DNA of 64,000 nt from Paenibacillus elgii NBRC 100335. GTDB lineage: Bacteria; Bacillota; Bacilli; Paenibacillales; NBRC-103111. Location: contig NZ_BIMB01000038.1 in the NCBI RefSeq assembly GCF_004000865.1, forward strand, positions 1-64,000. Direction: 5' to 3'. Position numbers and translations under genes: made by a program. The notes under the pieces were generated by a model. That model worked only from the letters and a program-made list of their open reading frames with translations, was not told where the DNA came from and ran no database searches. This document shows, in pieces, positions 16,824-25,224 of the stretch; position 1 is the stretch's first letter, and each line of letters opens with the position of its first letter.

Positions 16824-17420
16824 TTACTGAGCCGCCTTCATTTTTTGTTTCATCTCATCCAGCATTCGTTGTCTGGCAATTCGGGGATCTAGTTCAGGGT
16901 TCAAGATGTGTTGGAGATACTGTTTGGCACTGCTTTCGATCTGCTCGTCCGTTGTTTGTACCGCGCCGTACAACTTGAAATGCGGGAGCATCGTCATGCC
17001 GATTTGGTTAGCGAGGGCTTGCAAGGGCCGGGTCAGTTCGCTGATGGTGTAGCCGATCAAGCCACCTGCTTGGTACGACGCTTCCACACCTCCGATGGAG
17101 ATGGCAAGCAAAAGCTCTTTACCTGCTACTGCCCTGCCGCCGGGTCCGAACAGCCAGGCTGTTGTGAAGACTTCGTCCAGCCATTGCTTTAACAGCGACG
17201 GCGTGCTGTACCATTGAAGCGGGAATTGCAAAACAAGGCGATCATGTTCCGCTAGCAGAGCCTGCTCGCGCTCGATGTCGATTGTTTTTTCCGGATACGC
17301 TGCATACAACTCGTGTACCGTCACTCGATCGGGATGTTGGCGCAATTCCGTTGTCCAACGTTTGTTGACACGCGACTGTTGCAAATTCGGATGAGCTGCG
17401 ATAACTAATATTTTTATCAT
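16824..17420 (-). CDS. NAD(P)H-dependent flavin oxidoreductase (quinone reductase type)
   Basis: The 198-residue flavodoxin-fold protein has ILVIAAHPNLQQSRVN (FMN phosphate loop), LVLQFPLQWYSTPSLLKQWL and LAISIGGVEASYQ. These match the KefF/MdaB/YwrO group of two-electron quinone reductases, which protect against electrophiles. ATG 17420 overlaps the stop of the upstream SRPBCC gene as ATGA and follows AAAGGGGATGG. The pair lies next to a TetR gene whose predicted operator also occurs in front of this operon. Confidence 0.88.
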   Translation of the reverse strand: MIKILVIAAHPNLQQSRVNKRWTTELRQHPDRVTVHELYAAYPEKTIDIEREQALLAEHDRLVLQFPLQWYSTPSLLKQWLDEVFTTAWLFGPGGRAVAGKELLLAISIGGVEASYQAGGLIGYTISELTRPLQALANQIGMTMLPHFKLYGAVQTTDEQIESSAKQYLQHILNPELDPRIARQRMLDEMKQKMKAAQ

Positions 17421-17860
17421 TTTCCATCCCCTTTCATATGACATTGGCTGCCCGCTTTAACTTCCGCTTCAATCGTTTGTTTCATCACTTCAGCTCCCCG
17501 TTCTACGCGCATTCGTATCTCCGCTGCGAGCTCATGAGGCAAAAAATCGGTGATCCAAACAAGCCGGCTACGGCTATCATTCTCGGCAAAGACTTGAAAC
17601 GTTGCATGGTGATGCACAAGCGGCATACGTCCTTCTACTACTGCGTACGCCAGCCGACGCGCCTCGTCATCCACGGCAACGATAAGCTCACGCACGACCG
17701 CTCCGTTCGCAAAGGTAAGAATTCGGTAATCGCCATCCAGACGCGTATCCACGGTATAGCCGGGGACGAAGCGCCGATGCACCGCGCCGACATCACGCAC
17801 CGCATCCCACACTTGCTCGGGTTTAGCCTCAATCATAATTTCCTTGCGAATCGTAGCCAT
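17417..17860 (-). CDS. SRPBCC family protein
   Basis: The 147-residue START-like protein is of the polyketide cyclase/dehydrase type: KEIMIEAKPEQVWDAVRDVG at the N-terminus, YRILTFANGAVVRE, and a long C-terminal helix (AAEIRMRVERGAEVMKQTIE). It would bind a small hydrophobic ligand. It is coupled by a 4-base overlap to the quinone reductase, so both may handle the same aromatic or electrophilic compound. Confidence 0.85.
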   Translation of the reverse strand: MATIRKEIMIEAKPEQVWDAVRDVGAVHRRFVPGYTVDTRLDGDYRILTFANGAVVRELIVAVDDEARRLAYAVVEGRMPLVHHHATFQVFAENDSRSRLVWITDFLPHELAAEIRMRVERGAEVMKQTIEAEVKAGSQCHMKGDGK

Positions 17861-17883
17861 ATTCCAATCACGCTCCTACTGCC

Positions 17884-17913
17884 ATCTTATTTTTGATTGA
17901 CATATAAGTCAAT
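17884..17913 (-). promoter_or_regulatory. promoter and TetR-type operator of the SRPBCC/reductase operon
   Basis: On the minus strand TTGACT (17912-17907) and TAAGAT (17889-17884) are 17 bases apart. TTGACATATAAGTCAA (17897-17912) is an inverted repeat overlapping the -35 box and shares the TTGAC/GTCAA half sites found in front of the neighbouring TetR gene. Confidence 0.65.
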
Positions 17914-17933
17914 AATAAAAGTAAAAAAATTTA

Positions 17934-18584
17934 TTAAGGTTTAAACAAAGACACGGACGATTCGACCACCTGATCCAAAATCTGCTTTAACTGCTCTTTC
18001 CGTGCCGTTTCCGGAATATCTTGCGCGATAAGCTCCTGCTGCACCTGATCCAAATAATTCATCCCCTGAGACACTGAACCCCAGAACTGCCTAGCCATCA
18101 GATTAGCGTCACCTGGTTGAATCGTGCCCTGCGCGATCCCCTTTTCAATCGCTTGAGTCATCTGATGCATGAAGTTTTTCATCCATTCGAACGGAGAAAA
18201 CTCTTCCGACGTATACAGGTGATGTAAATCCAAGCTAATTCGCATGTAAAATCGCGGTATGACCGGATTCTCCATAACACGCTCACACACAATGCGAGCA
18301 TAGCTCTTGAACAGCTCAAACACAGACCCTTCTTGCTCGAAGAAGGTCTTCGTAAACTGTCTGGATTCCTCCATCATGACTTCGTAAAGCTCGCGGAACA
18401 ACGCCTTTTTATTTTTAAAATAATAGTAGACCAACCCGTGCGCAAGCCCGGCCTGACTCGCGACATCCCCCATCTCGGATGCTGAATAGCCTTTATCGAC
18501 ATACACGCGGATCGCCGCCTGCAAAATTTCTTGTTTACGCTGCTTCCGAATTTGTTCGTTTTGCTCTCTGGTACGAGGAGACAT
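17934..18584 (-). CDS. TetR/AcrR family regulator
   Basis: The 216-residue protein has a TetR HTH at ~15-60 (ILQAAIRVYVDKGYSASEMG, LAHGLVYYYFKNKKALF) and a helical ligand-binding C-terminal domain. ATG 18584 follows AAGGTG by nine bases; the GTG at 18596 lies within that site. It probably represses itself and the SRPBCC/quinone-reductase operon, because TTGAC/GTCAA inverted repeats sit at both promoters. The ligand is unknown. Confidence 0.9.
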   Translation of the reverse strand: MSPRTREQNEQIRKQRKQEILQAAIRVYVDKGYSASEMGDVASQAGLAHGLVYYYFKNKKALFRELYEVMMEESRQFTKTFFEQEGSVFELFKSYARIVCERVMENPVIPRFYMRISLDLHHLYTSEEFSPFEWMKNFMHQMTQAIEKGIAQGTIQPGDANLMARQFWGSVSQGMNYLDQVQQELIAQDIPETARKEQLKQILDQVVESSVSLFKP

Positions 18585-18603
18585 GTCGCTTTTCACCTTT
18601 TAA

Positions 18604-18655
18604 TTTGACTTTGATATCAGTCAAAATTATAGATAATAACAATCCCGATTGTCAA
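18604..18655 (-). promoter_or_regulatory. TetR gene promoter with operator at the start site
   Basis: TTGACA (18655-18650), 18 bases, TATAAT (18631-18626) on the minus strand. Just downstream TTTGACT (18604-18610) and AGTCAAA (18619-18625) form a 7-bp inverted repeat with an 8-bp centre, placed to block initiation. Confidence 0.7.
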
Positions 18656-18657
18656 TC

Positions 18658-18690
18658 AAAAAACTCCCCATTCCAAAAGGATGGGGAGTT
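18658..18690. terminator. terminator between the oxidoreductase and tetR
   Basis: AAACTCCCCATTCC and GGATGGGGAGTTT form the stem. On the minus strand it is followed by a T run and closes the Old Yellow Enzyme gene. Confidence 0.85.
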
Positions 18691-18752
18691 TGCGACCTTC
18701 ATGCTCATTTTTGCACTCTTTCGCCGACTTCGCTTGGTTGAAAGCTTGCCTT

Positions 18753-19868
18753 CTACGCTTCGCCTTCGACCGGGAACCAGCCCGGGACGGCCAAAATCAT
18801 TTTCCAAAGCGAATCCGGGATGGCGAGGCTTTCCTGATCGTTCTTGGACAGCGCCATACGAAGCTCCTGCTCGCGTCCTTGCGCTACTTTGGCGACCCAA
18901 TCCGGCTCAAGGATGAGCGCGCGGCCAATCGCGATGAGCGGAATTCCCGACCCCAGCGCCTGCACGGCGTCTTGCGCGGTGCGGATCGCTCCCACACCGA
19001 TCACCGGGACCCGGCTGCCGACCAGCTCCTGAATAAGCTCCAAGCGGGTTCGGGAATCGTCCGCCCCGCGCCGGGGCACGGACCGGAAATCATTGAGCGA
19101 GATATGGAGATAATCGAGCCCTTGGCCCGCCAGCACCTCGACAAAAGCCAACGTATCCGCCATCGTAATCCCCGGCATTTCCGGTTCCTCAGGGGAAAGC
19201 CGGTACCCGACGATGAACGGTTCCTTTGCATGCTCGCGTACGACCCGCTGCACTTCGCCGATTAGCTCCAGCGGGAACGTCATGCGCTTCTCCAGCGTTC
19301 CGCCCCAGCGGTCAGTACGGCGGTTGGAGTGCGGGGAGAAAAACTGGTGAATGAGAAATCCGTTCGCTCCATGAAGCTCGACCCCGTCGAAGCCGGCTTC
19401 GATCGCCCGCCGGGTCGCTTCGCCGAACGCCCGGATGATTCCGGTGATCTCGGAATCGGTCAGTTCGCGGGGCACGGCGGCCCCTTCCTTTTCTTCCGAG
19501 ATCGCGCTTGCGCTCACGAGATCTCCGCCCGGAAAGCACTTGCGCCCACCGTGAACGATTTGCAGAATCGCCTTGGCACCTTCGCTCTTGATGGCTGAGG
19601 CCAGGCGGCTCAGCCCGGAGATCAGCTCATCGCGGTCGGCAAGCGCCGTCCCCGGGAAGCTTCCGCTGGCAGTGACGCCGGCTGCGGCCGTAATCAGCAT
19701 GCCGACCCCGTTGGCCCGTCTCGCATAGTACTTGATTTCCGCACCCGAAACGGCCCCGTCCGCCAGCGAAGCGGAATGCGTCATCGGCGCCATGACGATG
19801 CGGTTTTTCAGTTTAATCCCATTGGGTAACGTGAACGGCTCAAGCATGGGTTGAACGGATTTCGTCAT
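18753..19868 (-). CDS. NADH:flavin oxidoreductase, Old Yellow Enzyme family
   Basis: The 371-residue FMN-dependent TIM-barrel reductase acts on activated alkenes. Visible family residues are NRIVMAPMTH, ILQIVHGGRK, the substrate-binding pair in DGVELHGANGFLIHQFFSP, SNRRTDRWGG, and VIGVGAIRTAQDA followed by IAIGRALILEPDW at the phosphate-binding end. The usual active-site Tyr lies in the canonical region only loosely. ATG 19868 is spaced nine bases from AAGGGAG, whereas ATG 19877 touches that site. It is the only gene between its terminator and a GNAT gene. Confidence 0.92.
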   Translation of the reverse strand: MTKSVQPMLEPFTLPNGIKLKNRIVMAPMTHSASLADGAVSGAEIKYYARRANGVGMLITAAAGVTASGSFPGTALADRDELISGLSRLASAIKSEGAKAILQIVHGGRKCFPGGDLVSASAISEEKEGAAVPRELTDSEITGIIRAFGEATRRAIEAGFDGVELHGANGFLIHQFFSPHSNRRTDRWGGTLEKRMTFPLELIGEVQRVVREHAKEPFIVGYRLSPEEPEMPGITMADTLAFVEVLAGQGLDYLHISLNDFRSVPRRGADDSRTRLELIQELVGSRVPVIGVGAIRTAQDAVQALGSGIPLIAIGRALILEPDWVAKVAQGREQELRMALSKNDQESLAIPDSLWKMILAVPGWFPVEGEA

Positions 19869-19930
19869 TTGCTGCATCTCCCTTAATGTCGATTGTGGTT
19901 AGTATAACAAACAATCACTGACAATGACTG

Positions 19931-20368
19931 TCAGGGAATCAGCTTCATCAAGATCGTCTCTTGCGGATATTCGGTGCGGCACCACCGGTATTTCTTCAAT
20001 ACCCCGGGATGTACGGCAGACTCGTCCTCCACCCGTTTGTAACCGAACCGGCTGTAGAAGGACTCCAGATGCTCGAACGGGATACAGTAGACGTGCGGAA
20101 CTCCCCGCCGCCCGGCCTCCTCCACCAGTAAACCGACGACGGCGTTTGCCGCCTGTTTCCCCCGGAAGCGCTCCTGCACATAGATGCCGCCCATCTCGTA
20201 AGTATCCTGCCCCATGTTGACCAAGCGGCCGACACCTGCCTTTTCCCCGTTCCATTCAGCGAGCACGATGATTTCGTTCCCGTAATCGGATTCGGCGAAG
20301 CCTACTTCCCGGTACTGCTCGTTCACCCACGGCATGTCTTCTTCCCGGGCAGCTCTCAAGGTTAGCAT
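19931..20368 (-). CDS. GNAT family N-acetyltransferase
   Basis: The 145-residue protein has LRAAREEDMPWVNEQYREVG, GGIYVQERFRGKQAANAVVG (CoA loop), then FYSRFGYKRVED. It is a general GNAT fold with no clue to substrate. ATG 20368 follows AAGGGAGAG at a slightly long distance. A TATAAT (20400-20395 on the minus strand) lies 27 bases upstream. Confidence 0.85.
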   Translation of the reverse strand: MLTLRAAREEDMPWVNEQYREVGFAESDYGNEIIVLAEWNGEKAGVGRLVNMGQDTYEMGGIYVQERFRGKQAANAVVGLLVEEAGRRGVPHVYCIPFEHLESFYSRFGYKRVEDESAVHPGVLKKYRWCRTEYPQETILMKLIP

Positions 20369-20466
20369 GATCGAATTCTCTCCCTTCACGGTAAATTATA
20401 ACACGAGTCTGCGGGCAGGGCCTGTCCGAGAACGAGTTGCAGCTAAAGTTGCCGCGGCAAAAAACG

Positions 20467-21243
20467 CTACACCAGATCCTGCAAAAACAGCGTTGCGTTC
20501 AAATAACGTTTGGCCAGGGATTGAAAATACGAGGTCTGCACCGACACCATTGCGATAAAAATCGTATGGCTCAGCAGCTTTTTCTGCCCGTCGCTCAATC
20601 CCTCCACCGTCCCGACATAGTCGTCGGCCTTTTGCTTAATTAACTGCTCCAGCATATGGTCGTGGTTACGCAAACCGCTGTCGTGTCCGGACAGGTCCAG
20701 CACTTGGTCGTTGTTTTGGTCGAGCTCTTCAAAGATCGAGGAGTATGCAGCGTACAGCTGTAGCGGGGCAACGACATCGTCGGTATCGTCGTCCGGGCGG
20801 TTGAAGACGAGCGTCAGCAGCTTGCGGATCGACTCAAAATCGAGCGTCGCCTTCAAATCGTCGATCATGAACAAGATGGCGGTTTGGTCGATCGAATATT
20901 TTTTCCCCAGCCGCGGCGAAGGGATGAGCGACTTGAAATCCCGCTTCACCCAATTTTGCACCGAAGTGACCGAATACTGCGCGTATTCGATCTGATTGCC
21001 GAGTGCAACGATATCGGTTAGCGAGAAGCCTTCGCCCGTGCTTTTCATCTTGATCAGCTTCTCGAAGATCGGAGGCAGCGAGGTGGATACGAACGCCCCC
21101 AGTGTCTTGCCGTGCTCCATGTCGGACCGGTGTGATTTGGCCCAGGCCTCCTGCAGTGTAGCCAGCGGCGTCCGATCCGTCTTTCCGGCAAGAGACATTA
21201 ACAAGCCGGCCATTTGTTTTCTCGTTAAATAAAAGGTTTCCAT
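20467..21243 (-). CDS. DUF1836 family protein
   Basis: The 258-residue protein has the family block FSLTDIVALGNQIEYAQYSV, VQNWVKRDFKSLI and KYSIDQTAILFMIDDLKATL at residues ~85-150, which looks like a winged-helix DNA-binding region. The C-terminal third carries an EF-like acidic stretch and helices. The function is unknown, probably regulatory. ATG 21243 follows GAAGGGG by seven bases. Confidence 0.8.
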   Translation of the reverse strand: METFYLTRKQMAGLLMSLAGKTDRTPLATLQEAWAKSHRSDMEHGKTLGAFVSTSLPPIFEKLIKMKSTGEGFSLTDIVALGNQIEYAQYSVTSVQNWVKRDFKSLIPSPRLGKKYSIDQTAILFMIDDLKATLDFESIRKLLTLVFNRPDDDTDDVVAPLQLYAAYSSIFEELDQNNDQVLDLSGHDSGLRNHDHMLEQLIKQKADDYVGTVEGLSDGQKKLLSHTIFIAMVSVQTSYFQSLAKRYLNATLFLQDLV

Positions 21244-21398
21244 AAGCGAGCCCCTTCGTGGCAATGAGTTCATTTGAACTAATCATAAGACTTTGTAGTG
21301 AGAATGTCAAAAAGCTCATCCCGTTAAGATTGAGCTTCCTACGGCATTCTCTTTCTCGTTTCCGACGTTTTTTCGCCGAGAATGCTTCAAAATAGACT

Positions 21399-21427
21399 TT
21401 GTTATCCAACTAAAAAGGTCGTATTAT
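21399..21427 (+). promoter_or_regulatory. promoter of the cation transporter gene
   Basis: TTGTTA (21399-21404), 17 bases, TATTAT (21422-21427). It gives a leader of about 130 bases before ATG 21563. Confidence 0.65.
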
Positions 21428-21465
21428 AGGTTCATAAGAACTTGTACAAAGAAAGTTCATCATGA

Positions 21466-21530
21466 CGCTTCTGCCGCTGAGACAAACAGGTTATGCTAGG
21501 AACGACTAGGCCGCAGCCGGCAGCAAGCGC
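21466..21530 (+). other. structured 5' leader of the cation transporter mRNA, unidentified
   Basis: The leader contains a long-range stem: cttctgccgctg (21468-21479) pairs with cagccggcagcaag (21515-21528), with two bulged bases, enclosing ~35 bases with the repeated ctag element. There is no T run, so it is not a terminator. A metal-sensing riboswitch is conceivable before a metal transporter, but no known consensus could be matched by eye. Confidence 0.35.
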
Positions 21531-21562
21531 ATCAAACTCGAAAACGATGAGGAGAGCAAACG

Positions 21563-22528
21563 ATGGGATTATGGGCTTTACTTAAAAAAGGAAACACTTC
21601 TTCCTTAATGGCGGCGCTTGGAAATACGGCCGTTGCGGCTGCCAAGGGAGTCGCCGCAGCGCTTAGCGGAAGCGGCGCCATGTTCGCGTCGGCCATGCAC
21701 TCGGTAGCGGATGCGATCAACCAAGGGTTTGTTTTTGCGGGGAGCGTGCTCGCGGAAAAACAGCCGACGCGACGGTTTCCCACCGGCTTCGGCCGTGTAA
21801 TCAATCTGTTCTGTATGGTCGCGGTCATGGTCGTTTCCTTCATGGCTTATGAAACGATACTGGAAGGCTTTCATCTGCTGGCCCACCCCGCGCAAGCTTC
21901 GAATTTCTGGCTGAACTTTTCCATCCTGCTGATCGCCATCCTGACCGACGGCGCCATCCTGTGGAAGGCGATGAAAGAAATCGTCCGCGAAGCGCGCGTG
22001 GAAGCCAAAGGATTTGCGGTCATACCCGCCGCATTTCGGAATGTCGGGCGGTCCGCCCCTCCTACCCGGCTGGTCTTCTATGAAGATATCGTTGCGACGC
22101 TGGGTGCGGCTCTTGCCTTGATCGCAGTCATCGTTACGCAGCTGTCGGATTTCAAAATGCTAGACGGAATCGCCACGATCCTAATCGGTTGTCTTATGGT
22201 CGGTGTGGCATTCAAAGTCGGGTATGACAATATGGTAGGTCTGATCGGCGTAGCCGCGCCGAAAGATGTAGAGGACCGGGTCGCCGGCCTGCTGCTGGCC
22301 GACCCGGATGTCCGGGACATTAACCAGCTCCGCATCCTGCAGGAGGGCCGGACGTATCACGTCGACGGCTATGTAGAGCTCCGCGTCGGCTTGACGCTGG
22401 CGGATGCCGACGATATTAAGTTCCGCTTGAAAGCGATGCTGCTGAGCGATCCGGACATTACCGACGTTACGCTTGGCATTCTTGAAGACAACGGTGTCCG
22501 GGACTGGAGGCCGGAGCTTACACCTTAA
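21563..22528 (+). CDS. cation diffusion facilitator family transporter
   Basis: The 321-residue divalent-cation/proton antiporter has six predicted membrane segments. The first metal-site motif is [11 protein letters not shown] (HSxxD) in segment 2, and FYEDIVAT in segment 5 occupies the place of the second site, with Glu-Asp instead of the common His-Asp. The C-terminal cytoplasmic domain (after ~215) holds [20 protein letters not shown], as in this family. The metal cannot be deduced. GAGGAGAG precedes ATG 21563. Confidence 0.92.
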   Translation: MGLWALLKKGNTSSLMAALGNTAVAAAKGVAAALSGSGAMFASAMHSVADAINQGFVFAGSVLAEKQPTRRFPTGFGRVINLFCMVAVMVVSFMAYETILEGFHLLAHPAQASNFWLNFSILLIAILTDGAILWKAMKEIVREARVEAKGFAVIPAAFRNVGRSAPPTRLVFYEDIVATLGAALALIAVIVTQLSDFKMLDGIATILIGCLMVGVAFKVGYDNMVGLIGVAAPKDVEDRVAGLLLADPDVRDINQLRILQEGRTYHVDGYVELRVGLTLADADDIKFRLKAMLLSDPDITDVTLGILEDNGVRDWRPELTP

Positions 22529-22974
22529 ACGTCGCGGTGCAAAATTTCGTCGATGATCCCGTAAGCCAAAGCGTCCTGTGCATTCATAAAATAATCCCGG
22601 TCGGTATCGCGTTCGACCGTATCCAAGGGCTGCCCGGTATGTACCGCGAGCAGCCCATTCAGTTTGTCGCGAAGCTTGAGTATTCTTCGGGCTCCGATCT
22701 CGATGTCCGAAGCTTGGCCTTGAGCCCCGCCGAGCGGCTGGTGAATCATGACTTCGCTGTTCGGCAGCGCGTAGCGCTTCCCCTTCGCGCCGCCGGACAG
22801 AAGAAACGCGCCCATCGATGCGGCAAGTCCGATGCAAAGCGTGCTCACATCCGGCTTGACATGCCGCATGGCATCGTAGATGGCAAGACCTGCCGCAATC
22901 GAACCGCCGGGACTGTTAATATACAGCTTGATTTCTTTGTCCGGATCAGCCGCAGGCCCGATTTTCATTGTCAA
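22525..22974 (-). pseudogene. clpP: truncated ClpP protease gene
   Basis: The frame encodes ClpP from about residue 60 onward: [23 protein letters not shown] with the catalytic Ser, VMIHQPLGG with the catalytic His, and [19 protein letters not shown] with the Asp and final helix. The first ~60 residues of a normal 195-residue ClpP (axial loops and the helix that packs rings) are absent. An in-frame stop lies nine codons upstream of TTG 22974, and the sequence there belongs to the divergent transporter gene. It is probably a decayed second copy; a full clpP is expected elsewhere. Confidence 0.75.
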
Positions 22975-23040
22975 TCCGCCGGTGGAGTGAGATAATTATT
23001 GTCGTTCCTCATTTTGCTGACGAAAGCGCGGGATAACACG

Positions 23041-24195
23041 ATGGCTATGTCGTATTTTCTATTGTTCTACTTCGTCGTTTACATGGGCAATGCCATTTAC
23101 GGAACGTACATTCCCGTTTACTTTCAGTCGATCGGCGCGACGCCGACCCAGATCGGGGCGCTGCTCAGCGTCGGTCCGTTCGTCGCCGTGCTCGCTCAGC
23201 CGCTATGGGGTGCCGTCGGGGACCGGGCCAGGACGAAAAACGCCGTCCTCGGCTGGCTGATCGCGGGCAGCGGGGCAATGATTCTGCTGTTCCCCTTCTC
23301 CGAAGCGTTCCTGTATTTACTTGTCGTCGTATGCTTGTTTACGTTTTTCCAAACGTCCATCTTCGCCTTGAGCGACGCCATCACACTGGAGGAATTGGAG
23401 AAGCACAAGCGCTGGTCGTTCGGCCCGATCCGGCTCGGCGGCACGATCGGCTTTGCGGTCATGTCCATTACCTTCGGGTGGATCGCAAAGGACCATATCG
23501 GCTATTTGTTTTATGCTTACGCCTTGGTCATGCTGGTGTCGCTGCTGCTGCTGGCCAAGTTTCCCAAGGTATCGGGATACCAATCGACCGGCAACAAAAT
23601 GCAGGTGTGGGTGCTGTTCAAAAACCGCAAGCTCGTCACCTATCTGGCGATTAATCTAGTACTGCAAATAACGATGGGGTATTATTATACGTTTTTCCCG
23701 GTGTACTACAAAGAAATGGGCGGCGACAGCGTGCTGCTTGGCTGGTCGATGGTTGTCTCGTCCCTGAGCGAAATCCCGTTTCTGCTGTTCGCCTCCAAGA
23801 TTATGAAGCGCGTTCGCATGACGCATATTTTGCTTTTGTCAAGTCTGGCGGCCATGGCTCGCTGGTTCATCTTCTCGTTCACGGACAACCCATATTGGGT
23901 GCTTCCCACGCAGCTGCTGCACGGGCTCATCTTTATCGTGCTAACCGTCACCATGGCGATGTATATTAACCAGGAAGTGCCGAAGGAGCTCAAGGCGAGC
24001 GGCCAGACGCTGAACGGGCTGCTGAATCTCGGCCTTGCCCGGATCATCGGCAGCTTCTTGGGCGGCTATGCAAGCGAAGCGTACGGCATGCGGAACGTCT
24101 TTATGTTCAACGGCTGGGTCGCCGCCGCCTGCGCCGCAGCGATCGTCATCATCACCCTCAGGCAGACCCGCTCGGAGCGGACACTTGACGCCTGA
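23041..24195 (+). CDS. major facilitator superfamily transporter
   Basis: The 384-residue membrane protein has about twelve hydrophobic segments. The N-terminus (YFLLFYFVVYMGNAIYGTYI, then VAVLAQPLWGAVGDRARTK) is the MFS_1-like loop 2-3 pattern with the GD..R signature. ATG 23041 gives a typical short N-terminus but has only a weak GGGA site. A TTG at 22999 would add 14 residues. The substrate is unknown. It starts 67 bases from the truncated clpP on the other strand. Confidence 0.88.
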   Translation: MAMSYFLLFYFVVYMGNAIYGTYIPVYFQSIGATPTQIGALLSVGPFVAVLAQPLWGAVGDRARTKNAVLGWLIAGSGAMILLFPFSEAFLYLLVVVCLFTFFQTSIFALSDAITLEELEKHKRWSFGPIRLGGTIGFAVMSITFGWIAKDHIGYLFYAYALVMLVSLLLLAKFPKVSGYQSTGNKMQVWVLFKNRKLVTYLAINLVLQITMGYYYTFFPVYYKEMGGDSVLLGWSMVVSSLSEIPFLLFASKIMKRVRMTHILLLSSLAAMARWFIFSFTDNPYWVLPTQLLHGLIFIVLTVTMAMYINQEVPKELKASGQTLNGLLNLGLARIIGSFLGGYASEAYGMRNVFMFNGWVAAACAAAIVIITLRQTRSERTLDA

Positions 24196-24199
24196 CGAA

Positions 24200-25099
24200 T
24201 TACACTTGCCCTCTCCAGTCCTGCCCGGACGCCGTTTCGCGCCAACGGCTGCGAATCGCTTGCAGCTGCGCTTCCGGCAGGATGCCTTTCCCCGCCAGCT
24301 CTGCGTTCTGCACCCAGCGGTTCGGATTCGCCGTGCCGACTATGGCCGTGCTCACGCCCGGAATACTCAGCGTGAACCGCAGAGCGATCTCGACCGACTG
24401 CTCCAAGTCCCCTTGCAGAAAATCGTAACGAAGCCGCTGTAACCGCTCCCAATACGGCTCATGGTAAGCCGAAACGGGTTTCTCGCCCGTCCGCCAGACC
24501 GCATTCGCGAGCGGTCTCTTGGCAATGACGCCCATCCCCCTCCGGACAGCTTCCGGTATCGTAAGCTCTACGGCTTCCTGATCCGCAATATTGACCGACG
24601 TCTGCAGCGTATCGAATGCCCCGCAGCGGATCGCATAGAGCGCCGCCTCGCGGTCGCCGCTGTAGCCGATGTAGCGTGCTTTTCCCGCCTCGCGCGCCCG
24701 CTGAAGCACCTCAATGACGTCCCCCTGCTTCAACAGCTCTTCCGAGCAGCTGTGAAGCTGAATCAAGTCGATATAATCCGTCTTCAGCCGCTTCAAGCTG
24801 CGGTCGATGCTTTGGGCGAGCAGATCCGGGTCCCAATCCGGAATGGCAAAGCCGGAGGCATGTCCGCATTTCGTGAACAAATAGCAGTCCTTCCGGCGGT
24901 AACCGACCGCTTGTCCGATCAGCTCCTCGCTGCCTTTATAGCATTCCGCCGTATCGATCATATTCAACCCCGCATCCAGCGCCGAATCGAGCAATCGCTC
25001 CACGGTCGATACGGAAGCGCCCTCAAAGCCGATCTCCGCTCCGCCGAATCCAAGCATACTGACCTTCATATCCGTATTTCCTAACTGACGCCTTTCCAT
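24200..25099 (-). CDS. aldo/keto reductase
   Basis: The 299-residue NADPH-dependent TIM-barrel reductase has the catalytic tetrad readable as Asp and Tyr in MIDTAECYKGSE, Lys in LFTKCGH and His in LIQLHSC. The cofactor end is SIPGVSTAIVGTANPNRW. GGAGGAG precedes ATG 25099 by eight bases. It converges on the MFS gene with only four bases between the stop codons. The physiological substrate is unknown. Confidence 0.9.
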   Translation of the reverse strand: MERRQLGNTDMKVSMLGFGGAEIGFEGASVSTVERLLDSALDAGLNMIDTAECYKGSEELIGQAVGYRRKDCYLFTKCGHASGFAIPDWDPDLLAQSIDRSLKRLKTDYIDLIQLHSCSEELLKQGDVIEVLQRAREAGKARYIGYSGDREAALYAIRCGAFDTLQTSVNIADQEAVELTIPEAVRRGMGVIAKRPLANAVWRTGEKPVSAYHEPYWERLQRLRYDFLQGDLEQSVEIALRFTLSIPGVSTAIVGTANPNRWVQNAELAGKGILPEAQLQAIRSRWRETASGQDWRGQV

Positions 25100-25180
25100 G
25101 CTTGTCACTCCTCCGCTTCGGATTAAGTTTATCTTAACAAATATTTACTCCTTTGTAAGCCGCAAGCGGTCAAGAAGAAC

Positions 25181-25215
25181 AAAAAGCCGGCCGACCAAAA
25201 TGGTCGAACCGGCTT
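25181..25215 (-). terminator. terminator after rarD
   Basis: On the minus strand AAGCCGGTTCGACCA and TGGTCGGCCGGCTT form the stem, followed by TTTTT. Confidence 0.9.
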
Positions 25216-25224
25216 CCATGAAGC

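Noticed and set aside
21428..21562. NiCo, Mn or TPP riboswitch before the cation transporter
   Set aside because: The element folds, but its conserved loops do not match any of these consensus sequences by eye; kept only as an unidentified leader.
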